Below are positions 55,672 to 64,000 of a DNA stretch of 64,000 nucleotides, in pieces. The DNA is taken from NCBI RefSeq assembly GCF_018687715.1, contig NC_056764.1, positions 3,846,501 through 3,910,500 on the forward strand. Reading direction: 5' to 3'. A program made the translations under genes and the position numbers. Each line of letters begins with the position of its first letter. Within the stretch, counting starts at the first letter, position 1. The notes beneath the pieces were generated by a model. It saw only the letters and a program-made list of their open reading frames with translations, did no database searches and was not told the origin of the DNA. Source of the stretch: Carya illinoinensis (lineage: Eukaryota; Streptophyta; Magnoliopsida; Fagales; Juglandaceae).

Positions 55672-56662
55672 TAGTTTGGATTAAGGCTATAAATGAACCA
55701 GTCTGTTCGATAACCCGCTCAGCACTCGCTCGGCCATACTTGAATCGAACTCAACTTGTAAAAAAAAGCATGTTCATGAAAGTAGATATCCGCTCGATTT
55801 GTAAATGACACATACTCCACAAAACTCGACTCGACTTGATTAAGGATCGTTAAGGCCTGCTCGTTTATGCTCAAGTCGACTTGATTAAAATATTCATATA
55901 TTGATAAATATATACATATACCTATATATATACATATATATGTATTAGCAAATAATATAAACATACCACTTTTATAATTAAATATATAATATGTAATCTA
56001 ATTACCTATGTCTATATAGTGAATATACTTCATAGGTATATTTTATAATTTGTATAATAATTAGTTGGTAAAATTTCATGATTTCATATAATAATATATG
56101 GGAACCATATATGAAATAGATATATATTATCATATTAAGTATGTATTAATAATATAGATAGCCATATAATATATTGTTATTTTGGATAAATATTAACTAG
56201 TTAGATATTAATTAAAATTGTATAATTTAATAGAGGTTCTATTCGTTAGTTGTGTAAATTCAATATTAGATATTTTATTTATTTATTTATTTGATTTATT
56301 AATTATTAAATCTTATTCAAAAAATAAAAAAAATCAAAATAAATTGAGCTCGAGACGAACTCGAGTGAAGAATGAAGAGTTTAGCTTATCGAGTCGAGCT
56401 CAAGCAAAGAATAAAAAAATCTTAAACTCGAGTATTTTGAGTCGAGTCGAGCTCGGTAAGTCAAAAATCGGCTCGGCTCAATTACAGCCCTAGTTTGAAT
56501 AGTGAGTTGAGTTAAGATGAAAGTTAAAAATTGAATAAAATATTATTTTTTTAATATTATTATTATTACTATATTTTGTATTGAAAGTTAGAAAAATTGT
56601 AATGATTAGATAAGATAAATTGAAATGAGTTAAAATCAGTCTAGTAACCAAACGCAACCTTA
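55666..56662. mobile_element. Tourist-like MITE split by a hAT MITE
   Basis: The left terminus GGTTAGTTTGGA (55669-55680) is continued after the hAT insertion by TTTGAATAGTGAGTTGAG. The right end is CCAAACGCAACC (about 56649-56660), giving a complementary pair, followed by TTA. The interior is the AT-rich type seen elsewhere here. The left TTA duplication is not preserved. Confidence 0.6.
55681..56490. mobile_element. hAT-type non-autonomous element, 810 bp
   Basis: Ends AAGGCTATAAATGAACCAG and CTCGGCTCAATTACAGCCC, an imperfect inverted repeat of the GGGCTGTAA-TGAGCC type common in plant hAT MITEs. It is flanked by TAGTTTGGA (55672-55680) and TAGTTTGAA (56491-56499), an 8-bp duplication TAGTTTGR. 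The terminal regions are full of CTCGA/TCGAG motifs; the centre is AT-rich and non-coding. Confidence 0.82.
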
Positions 56663-57096
56663 AATGTTAAATATTATATTGTAAAATTTTTTTACCATAA
56701 AATAGATTTGAACTATTTGATATATTATGTTAAGTTGCGTCAATTTATAGTAAATTTATAGCCTTTTTATAAATTTAGCACTTCTCTAAATATATAATCT
56801 ATAATTTTCAATTAAACTTGCTTGCTGTCGAGTTCTTAAGTTTTATGTCCGTATTTTTTTTGAAGTACAGAAAATGGTTAAGAAATATCTATTTTTATTG
56901 CCAAAAATTATCTTTGGGTGTTCAAAATCAATTACGGTCGAGCGTCCACCACGCTCGTCGCTGGCGCGTGGCCGAAAATCTCTTCAGAAGAGCACTATTA
57001 ATAGGCCATAAATGGCAAAAAATGTTAATTGGTACAAAAAAAAAAAAAGGGGGAAGAATAAACGGAGAGGTAGAAGACGACGAGAGAAGCGCAAAA

Positions 57097-57576
57097 ATGG
57101 CAGCATCTTCATCTTCTTTATTGGCGAGATCGGCCGAGAAGGCCGGGCCGGCGCTCCGGCGCCAAGTCCTAGCCTTAACGGACACCGCCGCTGCTAGAAT
57201 CAGGCAGCTGCTTGAGCATCGACAGCGCACTTTCCTCCGTCTCGGCGTCAAGGCTCGCGGCTGCAACGGCTTATCCTACACCCTCAATTACGCAGGTCGT
57301 CCTTCTCTATCCTAAACCCTCAATTTATTTTTTTTCAACTCCCCAAATATGTGAATTTGTAATCCATAAAATCCTTTCGAATGAAGTTCTATTCAGGTTC
57401 TAGTTGAAGCCTAATTTTTTTCCTCTTTTTTGAATTTCAATTTCCCTTAGAAAATTCAATTGAGTTCTACGCAAGTTCTTTGTTATTGGTTGAACTATGA
57501 ATTAAGGCACATAAAGATTTAGGAAGAAAGCTACAGCAGTTTCGTTGATTCGAACTTTCTGTTTTCAATCTTTCAT

Positions 57577-57649
<73 letters not shown>

Positions 57650-58698
57650 CTTTTGAAGTATTTGAGAGATGCAATCCTTTGCGTAATATTACAGCTATTG
57701 ACCTTTGGTGGATTTGTGTGTTCAGACGAGAAGGGGAAGTTCGATGAATTGGTTGATGACAAGGGTGTGAAGATACTGATTGATCCAAAGGCACTGATGC
57801 ATGTAATAGGAACCAAGATGGATTTCGTAGATGACAAACTCAGGTACGGAGAGCATTCGGCACGGTTGTTCAAGTTCTATGGTAGTCCATACAGAACGCT
57901 AACTGAGTTATGCGTACTTACTAGTAATGAACACTTCTGATTTAGCGTCCGCGGTTTCCTTGAGCTGGTGTTGCATTCTTATTAATTACAATGTTCTAGA
58001 TATTATTTTTTCCCCATTTAAGGAAAAATAAACATTACACTAAGAACATCGTGATCGTGTTTTGAGCACCGCATTATATGGATGGACTAATTGTTCTTTG
58101 AATCATGAGTTTTGGTACATTAGAATAGGTAATTTTATCAGTTTCCTATCTTATGGCCATAGAGAAGGTAGGAAAAATACGTGTTGATTCATCATTTGGT
58201 TTTTCTAATGATGATTATAATTTGGGATTCCTCACTTATAATGTTCTAAGATGTATTTCCACGAACAAAAGCACCAAAGTTCAACATGTTGAGGTTTTGT
58301 TGATTAGAAAATTTCTTCTATCCTCTTAGCGGCTAAAGTTCTTTCCGCTTTCCAGCATGCATGTGAATGAACGAAACGAATTAGTTGTCAGCCCTTGCAT
58401 TAAAGTAGTGTCAAGCTTCATTTGGGAACTGGAAAATTTATGGCTGCCGGATAAATTTTTGGGACCTGTTCACGATTTTTGATTTTTTTTTTTTTTAATT
58501 TCCCATAACCAAAGTTTGTTCCTTTCCTGACTATTCTCTGTGAGCCTCCTTGTTCTTTAACTACTGTTTGGGGTTTCTCTTTTTTGATACAGATCTGAAT
58601 TCATTTTCATTAATCCAAACTCTAAAGGACAGTGTGGTTGCGGAGAGTCTTTCATGACAACAAGTAGTGCAGAAGCTGCTAAGCGAGGAGGCAGCTAA
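57097..58698 (+). CDS. ISCA1: Iron-sulfur assembly protein IscA-like 1, mitochondrial
   Basis: Three exons: 57097-57295, 57726-57843, 58593-58698. They total 423 nt, giving 140 residues, with introns GT-AG and phases consistent. Residues 1 to about 25 are Ala/Ser/Arg-rich, fitting a mitochondrial presequence. About 28-135 is the A-type carrier domain, with its three cluster/iron ligands Cys56 (in [10 protein letters not shown]), Cys120 and Cys122 (in QCGCGESF). A-type carriers act late in mitochondrial [4Fe-4S] assembly, upstream of NFU carriers. The start ATG (AAAATGGCAG) is the first in good context; an upstream in-frame extension from 56818 is AT-rich and leader-like. Intron 1 has a long (TA)n tract. 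Confidence 0.95.
57580..57647. repeat. (TA)n microsatellite, about 34 units
   Basis: A pure AT/TA run in ISCA1 intron 1. The Ile/Tyr repeat ORFs over it are artefacts. Confidence 0.97.
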
Positions 58699-59830
58699 AA
58701 GATTTTTACCTTTAGGAAATATGTTATATATTGCAAATCTGAAAATTAGAGATTACCATCAAAGCGTCGTTTGGAAGAAGAAAGGATCTCTGAGTGTAGC
58801 AGAGAGAGACAGTGATGTCAAACCAGAGCTTGTATGGTCTTTTCAGTGCACAATGCCCTCATGTCAAGTTTGAGTTCAGTGATAAGAACATCTTGAATGT
58901 ACAAAGTTACACACTTTGTGCACAAGAGAGGAGATGATACTTTTCACTAAGGCTGTGCTTGCTTGTGGATATGTAGTTAATTCAGTCTTGCAGAGGACAT
59001 TAAGTAGGCATATGTGGATGATCTCTTATTTTTCTTCATAGAAGTTGTTGCTTAAAACGTTTTTCTTTTTATCTTTTTCACATTTCTGTTTTTTCTTTCT
59101 TGGAGGCCGAAAGTCGTGAATATTTTTACATCCTTGCAATATAACGGGGCAAGTACTTTTATTTTGAATTAACATTATATGAACACCCGCAGCTTTCATA
59201 CTTATCTACAGAAATTTGGGTTAGGAGTTCTTTGGATGTTATTGGAAGCTGAAATTCTTTGGACTTGTCCAACATTTTATTTCTATAAAAAGTGTAGCAC
59301 CTGGGCATGGAGGAAGGAAGATCTTAGAGCTAATTTAAACACTTACGGTACGTTAGGATGAATGAACTCGGAAGAGAGGTTTCGGATTTGGCCCTTTAAA
59401 ATTGTGATCTCTTGTTTGGTAAGATGAGATTTGGATTTTAATCATCAAAATCTTGTATTTCAAATTCCATTTATTCAAAAGGAATTTCAAATCATTCTAA
59501 CAAATATGTTACGATGTCTTCAAATTCTTTCATTTCCAAATTTCATCCAAACAAAAAGTTTTAAAATCAAGAGATCCGAAGTTATGACATTTTTTTTAAT
59601 ATAAAATGAAAGTTTAAATTTAAATTCGTTTCTCCGAACGTAACCCTAGGAAGTTAAAGTTTAAATTCGTTTGTCCTTTGTCGAGATACAATTAATTGTA
59701 TTTTTATATGCACAGATGCAAATTCATGCAGTGTCTGTAATAATGCATAGCAATACAAATATACCCATTTATTTATGGATACACTAAATTATCTACAGAA
59801 GTAAAAACAAAGTACAAAAGAAAAAACAAA

Positions 59831-59867
<37 letters not shown>

Positions 59868-59936
59868 AATTTATTGAAGAAGCAAAATTATTTCACCTAA
59901 TGAGACCAATTTTCCGATGGTTCTACCAAAATAATC
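58699..59936. other. ISCA1 3' UTR and intergenic DNA
   Basis: No coding family recognised. An AT-rich, partly palindromic block at about 59340-59650 (AACCTTC/TTAAAATT type, CAAATTTCATCCAAACAAA) resembles another MITE. A (GA)15 run lies at 59834-59864. Confidence 0.45.
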
Positions 59937-60206
59937 CTATCCGGAAATGTTGAAAGATTGCTGTTGTTGCTCCCTTATAACAACAATGGCCATTTGCATG
60001 GTTTCCAAAAGTTTTGCCACCTTAAGAATGCCATCTCCCATATCTTTATACCCCATAGTTCCACTCCATTGGCCTGTTCTCCCTAACCGGCTGCCTTCGT
60101 CTTGCTGGGGCTTGTACTTCTGAGCCTTCACCAACTTCATCATTGTTGACGACAACCTATTTTTCTCAGAACCTTTTAAGTCTTCTGCATTTGGAAAAAT
60201 AGACAC
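59937..60206 (-). CDS. Hypothetical ORF, 89 codons (doubtful)
   Basis: A charged N-terminal half and a C-terminal helix (ILKVAKLLETMQMAIVVIREQQQQ) that could form a coiled coil. Codon use looks coding-like and the sequence is less AT-rich than its surroundings. No family recognised. It could be the last exon of a larger minus-strand gene or of a transposon ORF, but upstream splice signals were not resolved. Confidence 0.25.
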   Translation of the reverse strand: MSIFPNAEDLKGSEKNRLSSTMMKLVKAQKYKPQQDEGSRLGRTGQWSGTMGYKDMGDGILKVAKLLETMQMAIVVIREQQQQSFNISG

Positions 60207-60209
60207 AAC

Positions 60210-61410
60210 ATGTTTATAGGTAGATGTGTAAGAGTAACAGCATTTGGTTTGGATAACAAATTACCCACCAAAAAAAGCTATGAAACTGTCTCGTTTCTCT
60301 TTAGTCCGAGATGAGAGGATTGGCAACTTTGTTGTTGCAGTGTTGTTTAGCTTTACAGCGTATGCGCCAGAGAAAACAAATGGCTTCACGCAAATTAAGC
60401 AACACATGGATTTTAGAGCCTCCACCGTTATGATCATCGAAAATTTGTCTATGACCTCAAAAAAAGAAAAGCCGAAGTTCATTCTCTAACCATAATCAAT
60501 TGAATGCCTCTAATCTGTCCATCTTTCAAGTGTATTAATTATCATACATCAAATGACTTTTTCCAAGATTTCCAGGGCCTGCATTGAATGATCTCTTCTC
60601 TTACATTCAACTAAACCACCTTTCTCCTCTTAGGCTCTGGAGTCTCAACCAAGAACAAGAACTACGATAGAAAAATAAGAGTTACAGCTGTTACCAAATG
60701 CAGAATTCAATAAATTAGACACCATTTAAACTTTTAGAGGATATCAAGGCGATGACCCATGGTGAAGACAGGTGACTGGTAACACAAGCAGTAGTAGCCA
60801 GCAACAGCATCAAAACCCTTACCCCGGCGGCAGTCTTTTGTAACAAGGAATTTGTATTTCCATGTGCACCACCTCAACTGACATTATGAAAACTATAATT
60901 TTCCCAAACCACATATATAATCATAAAACTAAAATTTTCCCAGACCACATACAATCCTAGGACCAAGACGGCCGATCATGCCTCAACCACTCTGTAGTTG
61001 GTATGACCAGAATAAATAGACTTACAACCCACATATCTGCAACTAGAGCCACAACTGATGCCAGTCCTGTGACTTGTATAGATATTGCCAAAACCAACAG
61101 ACGAGTGAGGAAATATACAGCAACATATAATACAAAGTAATTCGTCGAGAATTCACCAATAAAAGAAAAATCATAAAGAATTCCTCCTATAGCTTTAGAG
61201 TCAATCAGAACCAAAATATTAACTCACCAAGCTCAAATGATTTGTGCTCCTTTCTCGAATTTTATGTATCCCCAGTACTAGATCATTCTGCCCTCATAAG
61301 AGCTCTCCAAAACAATGTCATGCCCGTTAACAAGCAAATATTCTGCTGAAAAGAAAAAATGTTCTCATATATAGTTCACCGGGTGTATCTTTTTTTCTCC
61401 CTCTGGAACT
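60210..61410. other. Intergenic, nothing firm
   Basis: A hydrophobic 85-codon ORF on the minus strand (61214-60957) could reflect a membrane segment, but it has no recognisable family and no supporting exons. The rest is featureless. Confidence 0.35.
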
Positions 61411-61740
61411 TTTTTTTTTTTTTTATAAGTAATAAGAGATTTAATTGGAAACAAAAATATAGGCGAAGTCCATGTCTACAGGAAGTATACAAAAGAAAAC
61501 AACTAAACACATTCTAGAATACGGAAAGTGACATCAGAAAATCATGAATGGAAGTTCTGTTATTCCCTAAAGCTGAAAACCAAAACAGCAAGGAATGTAC
61601 AAAAAAGTTCCAAATTTGTTCTGGAGAATGCTCTTGGTAATTAAAGCTCCACTCATTCCTTTCCATCCAAATACACCAGACGATGGTCAGCATATCTCGT
61701 GCTATATCAACCACACATCTAAAAACCCAAACATTTAAAC
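61411..61740 (-). mobile_element. 5'-truncated LINE fragment
   Basis: On the minus strand about 61740-61514 reads as the C-terminal tail of an L1 LINE (TIVWCIWMERNEWSFN...LLFWFSALGNNR...FLMSLSVF). It is followed by a short 3' UTR ending ATTACTTAT and a poly-A (T14 at 61411-61424 on the plus strand). The target duplication was not resolved. Confidence 0.85.
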
Positions 61741-61793
61741 TTCTACAATCAAATAAAGAAATAAAAGAACACAGAAAGAAAGAAAGAAAAAGC

Positions 61794-61850
61794 AATCAAC
61801 AAGATAATAATAACTTATAAAAAAAAAAAAAATCAACAAGATAGTAATAA
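61794..61850. mobile_element. 17-bp poly-A insertion with 20-bp duplication
   Basis: AATCAACAAGATAATAATAA (61794-61813) recurs with one change at 61831-61850. The bases between are CTTAT plus A12, matching the end of the LINE tails in this window. Confidence 0.8.
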
Positions 61851-62981
61851 ATTCATTGATATTGAAATGCAAAGATACAATTGCCTCTGTCACGGTAAAG
61901 ACAAATTTCTATTTCTGGTTCAGATCTTACTGCGTGGCTATGCAGCAAAGGCACAAAAATATTATGAAATAAACTCAGGAAAGTCAAACTTGGTGAGCTC
62001 TAGAGCACAGGACGAGACAGAAGAGAAGCATATCTAAGAAAGCCAACCAACAATTAGATTAATAAAAAGAAAGAATGAAACTAAAGGAAAAGAAAAAAGA
62101 CAACAATGATATGGACAATTACTACAAAATATGAATAAAAAAATAAACAAACATACCTCGAGAGATTCCCTTTCTGAACCACAAGTATCAGTTTAAAAAC
62201 GGGATTAAACAGTGAAGCAAATATCCAGTCTCCAAGATAAAGCAGCCCTAAAAAGGATCCCAGGAGGAATGCAACTCAATTGTAACAAAACTTTTGTTCA
62301 GTCCCACAAGATTCTCAGAACAACATGCTGGAGATATGAATTCTGGCAAGAATATAATATAGGGACTAAATCCATATTCGCGGCACATTTTTCTTAAGAA
62401 AAATACAGCAAACTTAAGTTTCTCCCTTAGGTACCAGTTAGTGCCTATCAAGCATAAGAAGTATTAATATCCAGCAGAAGTAGAATACTCCCAAACTGGT
62501 AACAAAAGTTTACAGCTTGTATTGAAAGAAAAAAACTACATGCTAAATTGCAATTTAGTTTTCGAAATAGCAATTAGATTGCTCGCCTAATAAAGGAACG
62601 ACGTAACTATAATGAGGGCACATCCCATACCAATAAGTGTCTGAAGTTTTCACTTGCACACAGATTCCAATAAGCATTATAAAGTAAATGTGATGCAGTG
62701 AAGAAAGCATAAAGGCAAGATAAAACAGAAGGTAATGAAAGATAAACGTAAGTTGCAAAACTGCTAAAAGTTGAGATATTATACGTCTCAGCTAAACAGT
62801 TGAAAGATTTTTCCCTTTTCATTAACTAATTTCTTTCGATGAGTGTACAAAAAGAATGGCCTTAATTACAAGTGCTAATAGCTAGAGGCATAACTTATAT
62901 TAGCAGGTTTTCCCCAGCAACAGCACTATCATTCGTATCTAAATAGTTGTATAATCCTTGGGAATATACAGTGTACTGTCT
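61851..62981. other. Probably 3' flank/UTR of the gene at the right edge
   Basis: No coding family recognised on either strand. Some of this is expected to be the 3' UTR of the minus-strand gene ending at 62982; a UTR intron cannot be excluded. Confidence 0.4.
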
Positions 62982-64000
62982 TCATAGAAGCACCTCTGAG
63001 AGGTCATCCATAGGTATGTCAAGGCCCGCTGAATAATGATCTTGCAAACCGTCATCATCAAAGTTCAACAAAGTACTTAGATCCTCGGGCCCACAAAAGT
63101 CATTGGCTACATGAAGTTCTATATTGTCTAGTTCATTCAACCGCAAATTTGTATCATCTCGCGGTCCCTTGATCTCTTTAGATGAATCCTGAGGAATGTC
63201 ACCACCAGACATCAGCCTTGTGTCTCCTTTTGCACTGCTGCCATTGGCAACCACTTCACTAGATCCTCTATTTGAATGATATTCAGGATGAGTTGTTTCT
63301 GTAAACTTGTTAACAAATCCATCCCCAGAAGGTTGTAGTCGAGTTCCCTTCAGCTTGGGCTTTGTTTTCATTTTACGCTCTCCCTTAAAGTTACCCATTG
63401 ATGCATAACTGACTTTGGCAACAGAATTTCTGCCAGCCATGTCTTTGTCCCTTTCTCTCTCGCTTCTCTTTCCTTTTGTTCCACCCACTTGGTTATTACC
63501 ATGGGTTGATCTGGCTCTTGAGGAGTCAGTGCCACCGACATCATCAAGCAGCAACTCCTTCTTCTTCCCTCGGTTAAATATGGGTCCAGTTTTAGCAAAA
63601 TCCTGGTCAGACGGGTAATTAAGATTTCCAACATCAAATGAACTGCTGCCGGTTTTATCATTATGAAGATCATGCCGCTCAGCTCTATTAAGGAAGGACC
63701 CTGTAAGGACAGAAAACCCATTTAAGTGCGTTAAGCTAGAGCAGGAAACTTAGATACTAAAAAAACACGGACTAATTTAAAACATAAGCCCACATCAGGA
63801 AGGGTGGTGGGTTTATAACTAATATGGTCACCAACCAAATGCCTTCAGTCTTATGTGTGGCAAAATAGGATGACCATAGGTCCATACTAGATAAAAAAAA
63901 AAGTAAATATTCCTTGAAATCCGAAACACACTGACACACGTGCAAGTGTGCATCACAAACCTGACATCTCAAGCTCTGGTTGAAAGTTTTGAGTCTCAGC
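62982..64000 (-). CDS. Conserved plant protein, C-terminal part (runs off window)
   Basis: Two minus-strand exons are visible. One is 63961-64000, which continues beyond the edge and ends in a GT donor. The other is 63700-62982, which follows a TTACAG acceptor and ends at a TGA. They join in phase (MS|GSFLNRAERHDL). About 252 residues are visible. They are hydrophilic: basic and Ser-rich (KGKRSERERDKDMAGR), then an acidic C-terminus (FCGPEDLSTLLNFDDD...DIPMDDLSEVLL) that recalls a conserved tail in large, uncharacterised plant Ser/Arg-rich proteins, probably nuclear. I do not recognise a named family with certainty. The acidic LSTLLNFDDDG motif is the part to search. Confidence 0.8.

Noticed and set aside
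57565..57873. ORF with an Ile-Tyr repeat
   Set aside because: Translation of the (TA)n tract in ISCA1 intron 1, antisense to exon 2.
60957..61214. 85-codon hydrophobic ORF as a membrane protein
   Set aside because: No family, no neighbouring exons; its length is expected by chance in T-rich DNA.

Overview
The window is nuclear DNA of a flowering plant, probably a woody eudicot. The evidence is multi-exon genes with GT-AG introns, plant-specific gene families, AT-rich intergenic DNA, Tourist-like MITEs, L1-type LINEs, a PIF/Harbinger element and a Ty3/gypsy element with long LTRs. Species cannot be fixed from sequence alone; the TE and MITE flavour would fit Fagales (walnut/hickory/oak relatives), but that is only a guess.

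Layout. 1-5.6 kb: AT-rich DNA, a 75-bp minisatellite and a decayed PIF/Harbinger transposon (minus strand). 5.6-9.1 kb: a long solo LTR with a perfect 5-bp target duplication. 9.1-11.2 kb: no recognisable gene. 11.2-17.0 kb: a six-exon mitochondrial NFU-type Fe-S scaffold gene (minus), with a 5'-truncated LINE in its last intron. 18.4-22.3 kb: an R3H/SUZ-domain protein gene (plus). 24.7-24.9 kb: a LITTLE ZIPPER microprotein gene (plus). 25.2-51.7 kb: a ten-exon, plastid-type M18 aspartyl aminopeptidase gene (minus). 52.9-53.7 kb: an intronless Yip1-family gene (plus). 55.7-56.7 kb: a hAT-type MITE inside a Tourist-type MITE. 57.1-58.7 kb: a three-exon mitochondrial ISCA1-type gene (plus). 61.4-61.7 kb: a LINE fragment. 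63.0-64.0 kb: the 3' part of a conserved plant gene that runs off the right edge (minus).

The outstanding structure is intron 4 of the aminopeptidase gene (about 20 kb). It holds an apparently full-length LINE (about 6.3 kb, 18-bp target duplication). The LINE is split by a 12.5-kb Ty3/gypsy element (5-bp duplication GGAAG). That element is in turn split by an antisense solo LTR of its own family (5-bp duplication GCCGG). All three junction pairs are readable, so the insertion order is fixed. Despite about 19 kb of inserted DNA, the host exons join in frame into a 531-residue protein with its metal-site residues intact.

Other notable points: an in-frame 414-bp triplication inside the LINE reverse transcriptase; strong size and repeat-number variation among four LTRs of one family; and several tiny retroposon insertions (poly-A tail plus 0-50 bp) with long target duplications. 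Five host gene models (NFU, R3H, aminopeptidase, Yip1, ISCA1) were assembled by hand from splice signals and reading phase; all total an exact multiple of three.
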